From NCBI RefSeq assembly GCF_019973375.1, contig NZ_BPTV01000001.1, positions 124,001 through 188,000 on the forward strand: 64,000 bases of DNA, written 5' to 3'. Shown here piece by piece: positions 17,103 through 26,340 of this stretch (position 1 is the stretch's first letter; every line of letters starts with the position of its first letter). Source of the DNA: Prevotella lacticifex. Its GTDB lineage: Bacteria > Bacteroidota > Bacteroidia > Bacteroidales > Bacteroidaceae. The position numbers and the translations under genes were made by a program. The notes under the pieces are model-generated. The model was given only the letters and a program-made list of their open reading frames with translations, made no database searches and was not told where the DNA came from.

Positions 17103-18053
17103 TTATCTGTTGCTATTCTCGAAGAGCCGTTTCTTCTCCTCGTCGGTGAGACTGTCGTAGCCGCTGCGCCGTATCTTGTCGAGAATGCGGTCGACCTCGT
17201 CCTGTTCGGCCTTCTTCCGGGCGTTATAGTCCCAGTCGCTTTCGTGGCTAACATCCTCTGTATTTGGCTGATAGTGGAATTTTCCCGATGCTCCGTCGGT
17301 CTTCCGACGGTGGCTGGTATGCCGTTCCCAGGAGTCTTTCATCTTCTCGAAGAAACTTGCCCCATTGCTCATTCCGTAGTTTCCGTTACCGCTGTAGGGG
17401 TGTTTCTGCCAGTATTTTATCAGAATGAATCCGAAGAGCATACCCCCGAGATGGGCCACATGAGCCACTCCGTCGCCGGGTTGTCCGAGAGCGTAGAAGA
17501 GCTCGAGGGCCACCGAGCCGATGACGAGCCATTTGGCTTTGATTGGAATCGGTATGGGGATGATGAACATCCGCTCGTCGGGGAACAGCATTCCGAAGGC
17601 CAACAGGATGGCATAGATGGCTCCCGATGCTCCCACGGTGGTCATCAGGTTGAGATACTGCGCCATGGGGATGATGTCGCCGCCGTTGTTCACCGTCTGA
17701 TAATCGGCCAAATGCTGCACCATGTACGATGCATACTGCGCAAGTTCCTGGCAAAGTCCGGCTCCGACACCGCAGATAATGTAATAAAAAAGGAATTTCT
17801 TCGGACCCCACACATTCTCGATAACCATACCGAACATCCACAGCATAAACATGTTCATGAGGATGTGCATGAAGCCTCCGTGCATGAACATGTAGGTGAT
17901 GAGCTGATAGAGGTGAAAGTCGGACGCCTTGAAGAAGTGCAGTCCGAGAATACTCGTCAGGTCGATGCCCATTGGCGCGAGAAGTTCGGTAACGATGAAC
18001 ATCACGATATTGATGATGAGCAGCGACCGTGTCACTGTTGGTATATTACGCAT
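17103..18053 (-). CDS. Rhomboid family intramembrane serine protease
   Basis: A 316-residue protein with six membrane helices in the first 215 residues. The active site is complete: HGGFMHILMNMFMLWMFG, TVGASGAIYA (catalytic Ser) and HVAHLGGMLFGF (catalytic His). The roughly 100-residue C-terminal tail is soluble and charged, ending in a helix pattern (ILDKIRRSGYDSLTDEEKKR) common in Bacteroidales rhomboids. It cleaves unknown membrane proteins. A minus-strand TAATTTTG box (18144-18137) lies 84 bp upstream, and the HU gene diverges from it. Confidence 0.93.
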   Translation of the reverse strand: MRNIPTVTRSLLIINIVMFIVTELLAPMGIDLTSILGLHFFKASDFHLYQLITYMFMHGGFMHILMNMFMLWMFGMVIENVWGPKKFLFYYIICGVGAGLCQELAQYASYMVQHLADYQTVNNGGDIIPMAQYLNLMTTVGASGAIYAILLAFGMLFPDERMFIIPIPIPIKAKWLVIGSVALELFYALGQPGDGVAHVAHLGGMLFGFILIKYWQKHPYSGNGNYGMSNGASFFEKMKDSWERHTSHRRKTDGASGKFHYQPNTEDVSHESDWDYNARKKAEQDEVDRILDKIRRSGYDSLTDEEKKRLFENSNR

Positions 18054-18226
18054 AGTGTTTTATCTTTAAATGGTTTGGGTTGGGCCTTGCCGCCGACAGT
18101 GCCGCCGGCACGGCCTTTACCACGTTAATGACCCCGCAAAATTACGAAAAAATCCCCGTATAGAGGCTATGGCAGGCCCACAAACAACAAAAATATGGTT
18201 TTTTCTTCTTTTTTTTTGAAAAAAGG

Positions 18227-18257
18227 TTTGAATATTGAAACTATTGAATTATATTTG
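18227..18257 (+). promoter_or_regulatory. Promoter of the HU gene
   Basis: TTTG (18227-18230), 19-bp spacer, TATATTTG (18250-18257), 52 bp before the ATG at 18310. Confidence 0.8.
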
Positions 18258-18309
18258 TGCCCGTAAACCAAGCAAATCCATTAATACCAATATTAATAAA
18301 TCAATAGTT

Positions 18310-18585
18310 ATGAACAAATCGGAATTAATCGACGCTATCGCTGCAGGCGCAGGTCTGGGCAAGGCAGAAGCAAAGAAGGCCCTCGACGCTACTGTTGAGG
18401 CTGTTAAGGAAGAACTCACTAAGGGTGGTAAGATTCAGCTTGTTGGTTTCGGCACATTCGCTGTCTCGGAGCGTCCAGCTCGTGAGGGTATCAACCCTTC
18501 GACCAAGGAGAAGATTCAGATTGCTGCCAAGAAGGTTGTAAAGTTCAAGGCCGGTGCTGAGCTCGCAGAGGCTGTGAACAAGTAA
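18310..18585 (+). CDS. hup: HU family DNA-binding protein
   Basis: A 91-residue nucleoid protein. The start at 18310 (MNKSELIDAIAAGAGLGKAE) matches the family; the frame extends upstream to 18235 but those 25 residues overlap the promoter. It has the HU signature GFGTFAVSERPAREGINPST, whose arms insert into the DNA minor groove. It has its own strong promoter and a strong terminator, which suits a highly expressed single gene. Confidence 0.96.
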   Translation: MNKSELIDAIAAGAGLGKAEAKKALDATVEAVKEELTKGGKIQLVGFGTFAVSERPAREGINPSTKEKIQIAAKKVVKFKAGAELAEAVNK

Positions 18586-18608
18586 AAATGTAAATTATTT
18601 TACAGTAT

Positions 18609-18637
18609 AGGCGAGTCTTCCGGCTCGCCTTTCTTTT
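18609..18637 (+). terminator. Terminator of the HU gene
   Basis: Stem AGGCGAG/CTCGCCT with loop TCTTCCGG, followed by a T-rich run. Confidence 0.8.
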
Positions 18638-18657
18638 GTGCCCGTTTCAAGCGAATA

Positions 18658-19155
18658 ATGTTTATCGACACCACTTTCCGCCGTCTGTATCAGCCACTCT
18701 GTCTTTACGCCATGCACTATCTTTCAGGCGATGCCGATGCAGCCGAGGATATCGTTCAGGACTGTTTTGTGAAATATTGGGAGTCGCGGCCCACGAACGC
18801 CCGCGGTTTCCTCTACACCGCTGTGCGCAATGCGTGCATCGACAGTCTGCGGCGGCGCCATCCCGAGGTGGTAGCCTTTGCTCCCCACGACCTCGACGGT
18901 ATCATCAGCGACGCCGAGGCTCAGAGTCGTTCCGACCTCGAGGCCCGTCTGTGGAGCCGCATCGACAAGCTGCCCGAGCGCTGCCGTCAGGTGTTTCTGA
19001 TGAGCAAGCGCGACGGAATGACCTATTCGGAGATTGCCGATGAGCTCGGCCTGTCGGTAAAAACCGTGGAGCACCAGGTGAGCAAGACCCTCCGCCGACT
19101 GCGCTGCGACGACAACGACAGCGGAAATATGATGTTTGTACTCCTCATAGCGTAA
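18658..19155 (+). CDS. ECF-type RNA polymerase sigma factor
   Basis: A 165-residue sigma-70 family protein: region 2 (LYAMHYLSGDADAAEDIVQD, KYWE) at about 15-45 and region 4 (MTYSEIADELGLSVKTVEHQ) at about 121-140. It directs RNA polymerase to envelope or transport genes and is normally held by a FecR-type anti-sigma. In most Bacteroidales loci such a gene directly precedes fecR; here the only FecR is 5 kb away inside the TonB operon, with an opposite-strand gene between. It starts only 21 nt after the HU terminator. Confidence 0.9.
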   Translation: MFIDTTFRRLYQPLCLYAMHYLSGDADAAEDIVQDCFVKYWESRPTNARGFLYTAVRNACIDSLRRRHPEVVAFAPHDLDGIISDAEAQSRSDLEARLWSRIDKLPERCRQVFLMSKRDGMTYSEIADELGLSVKTVEHQVSKTLRRLRCDDNDSGNMMFVLLIA

Positions 19156-19261
19156 CCTTTTTCGGTTATGATTTTATCATACAAACGAACATCGGACTCC
19201 TCAATAGCCATCATTTCTGACATCAAAGCAGTTTGTCCAGTTTCGTCCTGCAAGCGGTTCC

Positions 19262-20038
19262 TTACGATTTAAGGCTCATTTCCCTGGCCTTGACCACCGC
19301 GTCGAGGATAACCTCGTTGGCCCGGTTGTCGATGGTTGCGGCCTTCTCCTCCTCAAAGAGATTCCTCATGGCAGGATATTCGCCACACACATCAATGCCT
19401 ATAACATTCTCCTGACTAAGCAGTTGCATCACCAGGTCGTGCAACTCGTCCAACCGAATCACGCCCTGATCCCAGTTGGTGACCGCACTCTCGCGGTTGA
19501 GGGCATCCTTGTCGATGGAGAGATAAACGTTGTGACCCTTCGACAGCTCATGCCTGCCCGTCACAATGCGCTCAAACTCAGCATAGTCCACATAACGGAC
19601 CTTCCGCCGTATGTTCTCGGGAACGGTCTTCAGCGCCTCCCGCGGAGTCCCGATGAGCAGCACTTCCTTGAGATTTTTGTTCTGCCGAATGACACTGTCC
19701 ACCCAGTCGCCGCAGGTAAGCACCCCCGGAACGAGCGACGGCTGCATGTCGGTGTGGTGGTCGACGAGCAACAGCGTGAAAGGCTCGTCAATCTTGTCGG
19801 TCCACAGTTTCGTCATATAATGGTAGTCGCCGGAGTCGATGAAGTGAATGCCCCGCGCCCCGTAGCCGCTGATGCGGTCGGTGATAGTCTTGCGAGCCGC
19901 CGCACTGAGAATGCAGTCGGTGCCACTGATGTCGGAGCAGTCGATGTGGATAAAGTCGGGATTGTCGGCAAACTGCTCCATATTGTAAGCTCCTGAGAAA
20001 TTCATCACGATGACAGGAGCCTTTTTTATTCTCCTCAT
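19262..20038 (-). CDS. UPF0489/arginase-fold family protein
   Basis: A 258-residue protein related to the ureohydrolase fold. The putative binuclear metal ligands are present: DSGDYHY, the DxHxD motif in LLLVDHHTDMQ, and SIDKDAL. Arginase-family enzymes hydrolyse guanidino compounds, but this branch has no established substrate. It is a single gene on the minus strand between the ECF factor and the TonB operon, with no arginine-metabolism partner adjacent. Confidence 0.75.
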   Translation of the reverse strand: MRRIKKAPVIVMNFSGAYNMEQFADNPDFIHIDCSDISGTDCILSAAARKTITDRISGYGARGIHFIDSGDYHYMTKLWTDKIDEPFTLLLVDHHTDMQPSLVPGVLTCGDWVDSVIRQNKNLKEVLLIGTPREALKTVPENIRRKVRYVDYAEFERIVTGRHELSKGHNVYLSIDKDALNRESAVTNWDQGVIRLDELHDLVMQLLSQENVIGIDVCGEYPAMRNLFEEEKAATIDNRANEVILDAVVKAREMSLKS

Positions 20039-20416
20039 AAATTTCCTTTACTTTTCGTTCCGTCCACTGCAATATGCGTGCCAGATGGCTTGGAAGAATA
20101 TTTTTGACAGCCGTTTGTATGTGCAATCGATGCGATTCTTCCTCTGAACTTTTATTCTTCGGCTATATTCAGAGGCTCTTTGCTGCCACGGAAAAGCCCC
20201 GACTGGTTCTCCGCATCGTCGAGGCTGTTAACGGAAAGAATAAAAGATTATTGGCACGCACATAATGCGGATGTCGCGAACGACTATTACTACTAAGTCA
20301 CGGAGTTCCTCAGATGCAAAGATTATCCTTTAGCTCGTCGTTTCATCTGTCGTTTTTTATGATTTGGATATACCGGCACGACGACACGCCAACGTTGAAA
20401 TATATTTACACGATTC

Positions 20417-20521
20417 CAATACATGCCATTTCGGCTTGCGAAACGGTCCATTTCAGCTTACGAAACGGGCCGTTTTGCGTTCTAAAACGGGCCGTTTTGC
20501 AACGCCAAATGGCATGTATTG
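20417..20521. repeat. Family B palindromic element, copy 1
   Basis: A 105-bp element bounded by inverted CAATACATGCCATTT and AAATGGCATGTATTG. Inside are three successive palindromes of the form AAACGGNCCGTTT (here AAACGGTCCATTT, AAACGGGCCGTTT, AAACGGGCCGTTT) separated by about 10 bp. A second copy with the same layout lies at 33126-33228. Confidence 0.9.
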
Positions 20522-20794
20522 ATAAGCCTTTGTAAATCAACAACATACAAGGATGAATCAAAACGTACTTAATTATGAATTACTTTTACATATTATAGCA
20601 TGCATTCACGTGTCAATCTGCACTCCTATATAATATATGTTGGCATCGTATAACCGGCGGGTTCAGACAGTATGCAGTTCTCCCCGGCTCGGTTTATCAC
20701 AGGATTGTCGCGGTTTAAGCATGGATTTCGGAGAGGATTTGGAGTGTTCGGGAGCCACGGAAGAAAGATTTTTTTATTTTTTTCATTTGCCGAT

Positions 20795-20821
20795 GGGGGT
20801 ATTCTGATGTTTCTGCGTCAT
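20795..20821 (+). promoter_or_regulatory. Candidate ECF sigma promoter of the TonB operon
   Basis: GGGGGTA (20795-20801), 14 bp, then CGTCAT (20816-20821), preceded by a long T tract. The GG..TA upstream box and CGTC downstream box fit the general form of ECF-sigma promoters and differ completely from the TTTG/TAnnTTTG housekeeping promoters elsewhere in the window. The operon's ATG is 35 bp downstream. Confidence 0.5.
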
Positions 20822-20855
20822 ATGGGGTGACACGCCGAGTGATTATTCACGGATT

Positions 20856-23336
20856 ATGATACTGAGAAAATATATACTGTTAGTACTTTTGTTAGCTCTC
20901 CCTCTCGCCGTCATGGCGCAGGGGCACAGTCTGCGAACGGAGATGGAACGTTTGCACAAGACCTTCAACATCGACTTTGTCTACGACTCGTCGCTGCCCA
21001 CCGACCATGCTTATAGCGGGCCTTCGCTCGACGGAATGACCCTCCGGCGCGCGCTGTCGACGCTCTTCCGCGGTACGGGAATAGCCTTCCGGCAGAAAGG
21101 ACGGTACGTGATGCTGACCAGCAAGCCTGAGAAAATGGTGAAAAAACGTGCGGTCAAGCCATCGACACGCAAGCAGCGCACTACGCGGAAGGCCGTTGCC
21201 GAAAATGAGGACACCCCTGACGGGGGCGACACCGAGCTCGGCGAAGTCGTTGTCAACGGCAGTCTCAACTCGCCGCTGCTGTCGACGCAGACGGGCATGC
21301 GCACCCTGACGAAGTCCGATATCATGTCGGCATTCGCCTTGGCAAGCACTCCCGACGTGGTGAAAACGCTACAGCGCTTCAGCGGGGTGGCCCCGGGGGT
21401 GGAACTGATGAGCGGACTCTATGTCCACGGGGGCGACGACGACGAGAACCTTTTCCTCATGGACGGGTCGCCGCTCTACTCGGTCAACCACACCCTCGGC
21501 CTCTTTTCGTCGTTCAATGTCGACGTGGTGAAGAGCATCGACTTCTATAAGAGCGGATTTCCCGCACGCTACGGCGGACGCCTGTCGTCGGTTGTCGATG
21601 TGCGCACAGCCGATGGCGACATGCGTCACGTCCACGGCAGCTACCGCATAGGACTCCTCGACGGCAGCATTCACATCGAAGGACCGCTGCGTAAGGACAA
21701 GACCTCATTCAATATAGGACTGCGGCGGTCGTGGCTCGACCTTATTACGCGTCCGCTCTGCGTCATCCGCAACCGCCACTATGATAACGACAAGCTGACG
21801 CTCAACTACTACTTCCACGACCTCAACGCCCGTGTGACAAACATCTTCAGCGATCGCTCGAGGATGGCTCTGAGCGTATACTCGGGCGACGACAACCTCC
21901 ACAGCAAAGAAGATATGTCAGATAAGTATGACTATGAGGTCGATAAGGACATCACCGACGAGCACATGAGCTGGGGAAACCTGAACGCCGCCGTCGACTG
22001 GCAGTACAAAATAACGCCGAAGATGACTTCCACGCTCACGACCTTCTACACCTACAACCGGTCGCGGGTGACCGAGGACGACGACAATAGCACCATATAC
22101 CAGGGGCAGGAGAGCAGCGTCGACAGGATATCGAACTCTTATCGCTCCACCATCAACGACTTAGGCTACCGCGCGTCCGCCGACTATCGGCCGTCGGTCC
22201 ACCACCACATACGCTTCGGCACCGACTACACCTGGCACTCCTTCCGGCCACAGACCCGCAGCAACAGCAACATCACCGGCGAGAGCGGAGCCGTCGACAC
22301 CACGCTGATAGCATCGCACAACAGTCACGTGGCGCACGAATGGAACGCTTATGCCGAGGATGAGGTGTCGGTGAACGACATGTGGAGCCTCAACGCGGGG
22401 GTCAACGCATCGCTGTTCCACATCGCCGGAAAGACCTTCGCCAGTGCCGACCCACGGCTCGCCGTGAAGTTCCAGGTCTGCCCGCGGCTATCGTTCAAGG
22501 CCTCGGCAACGGTCATGTCTCAATATGTTCATAAGATTGCCAGCACCTTTATCGAACTGCCCACCGACTACTGGGTGCCAACCACCTCAAGGCTTCGGCC
22601 GATGAAGTCGTTGCAGTTTGCCGCCGGTGTCTACTATCAGCCTGACAGTCACTGGCTTATATCTATGGAGGGATATATCAAGCGCACACGCCACATCCTT
22701 CAATATTGCAGTTGGACGGGACTCGAACCACCCGCCGACAGCTGGGACGAGATGGTCATGGACGGTCGTGGACGGTTCTATGGCCTTGAGGTCGATGCCG
22801 CTTACAGCAACCGGGACATCACTCTGCGTGGAACATACACCCTGTCGTGGAACAAACGAAGGTATCCCGAGTTCTACCCCGACTGGTTCTACGATAAGTT
22901 TGACAACCGCCACAAAGGCAATATTTCGGCCCAGTGGAACATCTCGCCGAAGGTGTCGATGTTCGCCGTGTGGTCGTTCCACTCCGGCAACCGTATCACC
23001 GTGCCCACTCAGTATGTCCGACTGCCCAATGTTCCCGATGGCCATCCGACAACAGTCCCGGGGACTTCCGACGACGATGGCAGCGGATTCGTCTACGAGC
23101 ACCCTAACAATATGACCCTCCCGGCCTACCACCGCCTCGACATAGGCTTCGACTTCAAGCACCGCACGCGGCATGGGCACGAGATAGTGTGGAACGTCAG
23201 CGTGTATAATGCCTACTGCCACATGAACTCGATGTGGGCAAACGTGAAAATAAGCGATACCACAGGACGGATGCGACTGCACAACCACGCATTCATTCCC
23301 GCCATTCCGTCACTGAGCTACACCTATAAATTCTGA
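20856..23336 (+). CDS. TonB-dependent outer-membrane receptor with STN domain
   Basis: The 826-residue protein has a signal peptide (MILRKYILLVLLLALPLAVM-AQ), an STN domain (about 25-95, LHKTFNIDFVYDSSL...LFRGTGIAFRQ), a basic linker, a plug domain (about 145-255; VAPGVELMSGLYVHGGDDDE, FLMDGSPLY) and a barrel ending in the terminal aromatic YTYKF. The STN domain is the signalling module that contacts a FecR-type anti-sigma, which is encoded two genes downstream. Together with the DUF4249 lipoprotein it forms a transport pair for an unknown substrate. It is the first gene of a four-gene operon. Confidence 0.93.
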   Translation: MILRKYILLVLLLALPLAVMAQGHSLRTEMERLHKTFNIDFVYDSSLPTDHAYSGPSLDGMTLRRALSTLFRGTGIAFRQKGRYVMLTSKPEKMVKKRAVKPSTRKQRTTRKAVAENEDTPDGGDTELGEVVVNGSLNSPLLSTQTGMRTLTKSDIMSAFALASTPDVVKTLQRFSGVAPGVELMSGLYVHGGDDDENLFLMDGSPLYSVNHTLGLFSSFNVDVVKSIDFYKSGFPARYGGRLSSVVDVRTADGDMRHVHGSYRIGLLDGSIHIEGPLRKDKTSFNIGLRRSWLDLITRPLCVIRNRHYDNDKLTLNYYFHDLNARVTNIFSDRSRMALSVYSGDDNLHSKEDMSDKYDYEVDKDITDEHMSWGNLNAAVDWQYKITPKMTSTLTTFYTYNRSRVTEDDDNSTIYQGQESSVDRISNSYRSTINDLGYRASADYRPSVHHHIRFGTDYTWHSFRPQTRSNSNITGESGAVDTTLIASHNSHVAHEWNAYAEDEVSVNDMWSLNAGVNASLFHIAGKTFASADPRLAVKFQVCPRLSFKASATVMSQYVHKIASTFIELPTDYWVPTTSRLRPMKSLQFAAGVYYQPDSHWLISMEGYIKRTRHILQYCSWTGLEPPADSWDEMVMDGRGRFYGLEVDAAYSNRDITLRGTYTLSWNKRRYPEFYPDWFYDKFDNRHKGNISAQWNISPKVSMFAVWSFHSGNRITVPTQYVRLPNVPDGHPTTVPGTSDDDGSGFVYEHPNNMTLPAYHRLDIGFDFKHRTRHGHEIVWNVSVYNAYCHMNSMWANVKISDTTGRMRLHNHAFIPAIPSLSYTYKF

Positions 23337-23367
23337 ACAAAAAACAAGGTCCGACAACGACAAAACA

Positions 23368-24393
23368 ATGAAAATGAAAAAGATACACATATATAATATA
23401 CTCTTGTTAATGGCTGTCGTGATGCTCGCCTCGTGCAAGGACGACATCCGGCTCGATGGCTCCGGCAATACGCCGGAGCTGGTTGTCTACTGTTTTCCGT
23501 CGACCGCCGACACCACTTTCATCAATGTCAGCCGCAGTCTGCCCGTCAGCAAGTATACCGTCAAATACCACCCCACGGGCATCAACGACGCCACGATAAC
23601 CTATACCGTCAACGGACAGCCGCAGAATGTATGCTCGCGCGGCGACGGCAGCTACTATGTCGTGGCACGACAGCAGCCCGGCGACAAGATTGCGGTGGAA
23701 GTGTCGGCCGACGGTCTCGCCGATGCCGGTGGCGAGACGACCATCCCCGACACCGTGGCCTTAGGACCGGCATCCTACCGCACCGTGTCCATCGGCGAGG
23801 AGGACTGGAACTACATGGAGAGCTACTATCAGTTTATAGCCGATTTCACCGACCCAGCCGCATCGTCCGACTACTATGCCGCAAGGGTGAGGATGAAGAT
23901 AGGAAAGGACACCACCGAGTTTAGTGGCATCGTTATGGACGACGGAACAGTCTACGGCGACTCTATCCACTTCCATTCCTACACTTACTACCCGAAGGTG
24001 TACTCCCAGAGTGAGCCGCTGATGAACCCCGTGAGCAATATCGACGACAGCTTCGGATTCTCGTCAGACTTCTACCAAGACCTCTGCATCTTCAACGACG
24101 CGTCGATAAACGGACAGACCTACCGCCTACATCTCAACGTGCTGCCAGGCGAAACCGACCCCGAGACCTACGGCTACACCTACAGTGATGTGAAAGCTTA
24201 TAGGGTGGAGGTGCTCCATCTGACGCCGGAGCTCTATCGGTTCCTGCAGTCCATCAACGCCGTAGAGAACAGCGACCTGGCTCAGCACGGCCTCGCGCAA
24301 ATCCAGCCGACGTTGTCGAATGTTCATGGCGGTTTCGGACTGATTGCGGGATGGAACGTCTCGCGGTCGGACTTCGTCAGTTTGAATAAATAA
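23368..24393 (+). CDS. DUF4249 family lipoprotein
   Basis: A 341-residue lipoprotein (MKMKKIHIYNILLLMAVVML, lipobox LASC) with the DUF4249 layout: an N-terminal beta-sandwich (PELVVYCFPSTADTTFINVS) and a later block with YRVEVLHLTPELYRFLQSI. DUF4249 proteins are almost always encoded next to TonB-dependent receptors in Bacteroidetes and are presumed surface partners for substrate capture. It starts 31 nt after the receptor and shares its operon. Confidence 0.88.
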   Translation: MKMKKIHIYNILLLMAVVMLASCKDDIRLDGSGNTPELVVYCFPSTADTTFINVSRSLPVSKYTVKYHPTGINDATITYTVNGQPQNVCSRGDGSYYVVARQQPGDKIAVEVSADGLADAGGETTIPDTVALGPASYRTVSIGEEDWNYMESYYQFIADFTDPAASSDYYAARVRMKIGKDTTEFSGIVMDDGTVYGDSIHFHSYTYYPKVYSQSEPLMNPVSNIDDSFGFSSDFYQDLCIFNDASINGQTYRLHLNVLPGETDPETYGYTYSDVKAYRVEVLHLTPELYRFLQSINAVENSDLAQHGLAQIQPTLSNVHGGFGLIAGWNVSRSDFVSLNK

Positions 24394-24429
24394 TCTGTTT
24401 TTAAGCAATATATAACTTAATCATCCGTT

Positions 24430-25233
24430 ATGAGCAAGGAACTTAAATTCGTGACACGAAATTATCGCCGCGGTGTCCTCGATGTGAGGCGCGCTTACCG
24501 TGCAACGCTCTCCAAGGCGGGTCGGCGACAAAAGAGTGAAATTCGGTGGATGGCCGCTGCTGCCGTCATTGTGGTGCTCCTCGTGGGTGGTGCCATAGCT
24601 TATATGCTGCCGCGACAAGCCCGGGAGACGACGATAGCCGCCGGACAGCAGAACAGGGTAGTGACGCTCGCCGACGGCACAAGGGTAACGCTCGCGCCCC
24701 ACTCGTCTATAATGTACGCCGACGACTGCCGCGACATAGAGATGACGGGACGCGCCTACTTCGACATACGCCACGACGCGTCGCGGCCTTTCGTCATCCA
24801 CGATACCGATTATGTTATCCGCGACATTGGCACAAAGCTCGTGGTGGAGGAGCGGATGCTCGGTGGCGGACAGAAGACGACAAGCGTTTATGTGGCCCAG
24901 GGGTCGGTGAGCCTCATGGCTAACGCCGCTGCCGAAGGCGTCATCGTCAGCGCCGGCGATATGTATCAGATTAGCTCATCGGCGACAAAACCAGTAAAAG
25001 TAGGCCGACTTCCATCAGAAAACAGTCTGACGGCATGGGCAACGCACGAGTTCCACTTCGACGGTACACCGCTGCCGCAGGTCCTCGACGATCTGTCGGC
25101 ATACTATCATGTGGACCTCTCCTGCCCTAACGGACAGCAAAAGCGGCTTACTGCCGACTTCCGTGCCGACAGTCTGGACTCTATAATCAATATGATTGAG
25201 GAAACTTTGGATGTCGATATCAGCAGGAAATAA
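24430..25233 (+). CDS. FecR-family anti-sigma regulator
   Basis: A 267-residue single-pass protein: about 39 cytoplasmic residues, a membrane helix (41-60, MAAAAVIVVLLVGGAIAYML), a periplasmic FecR domain (VTLADGTRVTLAPHSSIMYA, FVIHDTDYVIRDIGT) and a C-terminal DUF4974 domain (HFDGTPLPQVLDDLSAYYHV). It should pass the receptor's signal to an ECF sigma factor. The cytoplasmic anti-sigma part is short and lacks the longer helical segment often seen (80 residues or more). The only candidate sigma partner in the window is at 18658. It lies downstream of the receptor, the reverse of the common order. Confidence 0.88.
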   Translation: MSKELKFVTRNYRRGVLDVRRAYRATLSKAGRRQKSEIRWMAAAAVIVVLLVGGAIAYMLPRQARETTIAAGQQNRVVTLADGTRVTLAPHSSIMYADDCRDIEMTGRAYFDIRHDASRPFVIHDTDYVIRDIGTKLVVEERMLGGGQKTTSVYVAQGSVSLMANAAAEGVIVSAGDMYQISSSATKPVKVGRLPSENSLTAWATHEFHFDGTPLPQVLDDLSAYYHVDLSCPNGQQKRLTADFRADSLDSIINMIEETLDVDISRK

Positions 25234-25285
25234 TTCGCCTGTGATTATGAGAAGATAATAAAAACAACGAAAAATAGTCTAAAAA

Positions 25286-25972
25286 ATGAAAGTTAAGAAC
25301 TTGTTTTTACCAATTGTTCTTTGTCTGCCACTGACTCTTTCGGCTCAGCAGACCAGTGATAATGAAACCCGTGACCATGCCGTTTATTTAGAGATAGGTG
25401 GTGGTTCACTTATTTCGGGAGCGAGCTATGAGCAGCGTTTCGGTAAGAACTCGCGGTGGGGAGTGCGTGCCGGAGTAGGTTTCGGCTACAGCAGCTCGTC
25501 GTCTTTCTTCATGGGCAGCACCTCCACAAGAGCCTGGACGGTGCCCGTGGGAGTGAACTATCTTGTCGGCAGCAAGAAGAATAGTCTCGAAGTGGGCGTG
25601 GGAGTGAGCCTCGGCGTGTACAATCTCCACTATGATGAGTTGTCGTACGAGAACGTCTCTGAGGCTACCTTCAATGATTTTCTCGCCAATCCACAGAAGT
25701 ATCCGGGTAACATGATAAGCGCATATTCCGACACTTCCGACCCTCCTACATATACCTTTGGATACAGATATGGAAAGTCGAAGAATGAGTTTGGCTATTT
25801 CTTCTTCGGAAACATTGGATATCGGCATGTCGCCAAGAGCGGATTTATGTTCCGTGTGGGCATCACTCCGACCCTCAATTTTGGTGGAAATCATGCCGTC
25901 TACTGCGGCTTTGGCGACGACTATAATAAAGTTTCAGCCATCCCGTACATCGGATTCGGCTGGGCATTTTAG
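25286..25972 (+). CDS. Outer-membrane beta-barrel protein
   Basis: A 228-residue protein with a signal peptide (MKVKNLFLPIVLCLPLTLSA-QQ) and alternating amphipathic strands rich in Gly, Tyr, Phe and Ser (YLEIGGGSLISGASYEQRFG, NIGYRHVAKSGFMFRVGI), ending in the aromatic IGFGWAF typical of barrel proteins. The size suggests an 8-10 stranded barrel. It is the last gene of the TonB operon (52 nt after fecR). The role is unknown. Confidence 0.8.
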   Translation: MKVKNLFLPIVLCLPLTLSAQQTSDNETRDHAVYLEIGGGSLISGASYEQRFGKNSRWGVRAGVGFGYSSSSSFFMGSTSTRAWTVPVGVNYLVGSKKNSLEVGVGVSLGVYNLHYDELSYENVSEATFNDFLANPQKYPGNMISAYSDTSDPPTYTFGYRYGKSKNEFGYFFFGNIGYRHVAKSGFMFRVGITPTLNFGGNHAVYCGFGDDYNKVSAIPYIGFGWAF

Positions 25973-26045
25973 CTATTAGAGCCGCGAAGTAGCACTCTGG
26001 AGCCCCGGTTCCGCTGCACTCCGGCCGAAAACGACAAAAAACAAG

Positions 26046-26084
26046 ACCCCGCCACACCTTTAAAAGGAGGTTGGGCGGGGTTTT
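26046..26084 (+). terminator. Terminator of the TonB operon
   Basis: Stem ACCCCGCC/GGCGGGGT with an inner AACC/GGTT-type region, followed by TTTT. Confidence 0.8.
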
Positions 26085-26150
26085 CTGTATTGTTTCCGTA
26101 TGACCGAATGAACCTTTGGTAAGCTATTCCGGCTGTTTTCAGCAGTACTC

Positions 26151-26340
26151 GGTTAGCTGATAATTAGCGATTCCGGCACTTTTCAGCAATCCTCGGTTAG
26201 CCGATAATTAGCCATTTCAGCAGTTTTAAGCAGTCCTTGGTTAGCTGATAATTAGCCATTTCAGCAGTTTTCAGCAGTCCTTGGTTAGCTGATAATTAGC
26301 CATTTCAGCAGTTTCGGTTAGCCGGAAGTTAGCCTTCTGG
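26151..26340. repeat. 44-bp tandem repeat array (GGTTAGCTGATAATTAGCC)
   Basis: Units begin with GGTTAGCYGATAATTAGC at 26151, 26195, 26239 and 26283 (exact 44-bp spacing), plus a shortened unit at 26316. Each unit also carries CAGCAGTTTTCAGCAGTCCT. The middle two units are nearly identical, so the array may vary in number between strains. Confidence 0.85.

Larger units (their letters stand above)
20039..20855. other. Intergenic region with a family B repeat and an ECF-type promoter
   Basis: No supported gene. It contains the family B palindromic element at 20417-20521 and the ECF-like promoter at 20795-20821. The rest is AT-rich and featureless. Confidence 0.6.

Noticed and set aside
26151-26340. 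CRISPR array
   Set aside because: The 44-bp units are contiguous with no unique spacers, and no cas genes are in the window.
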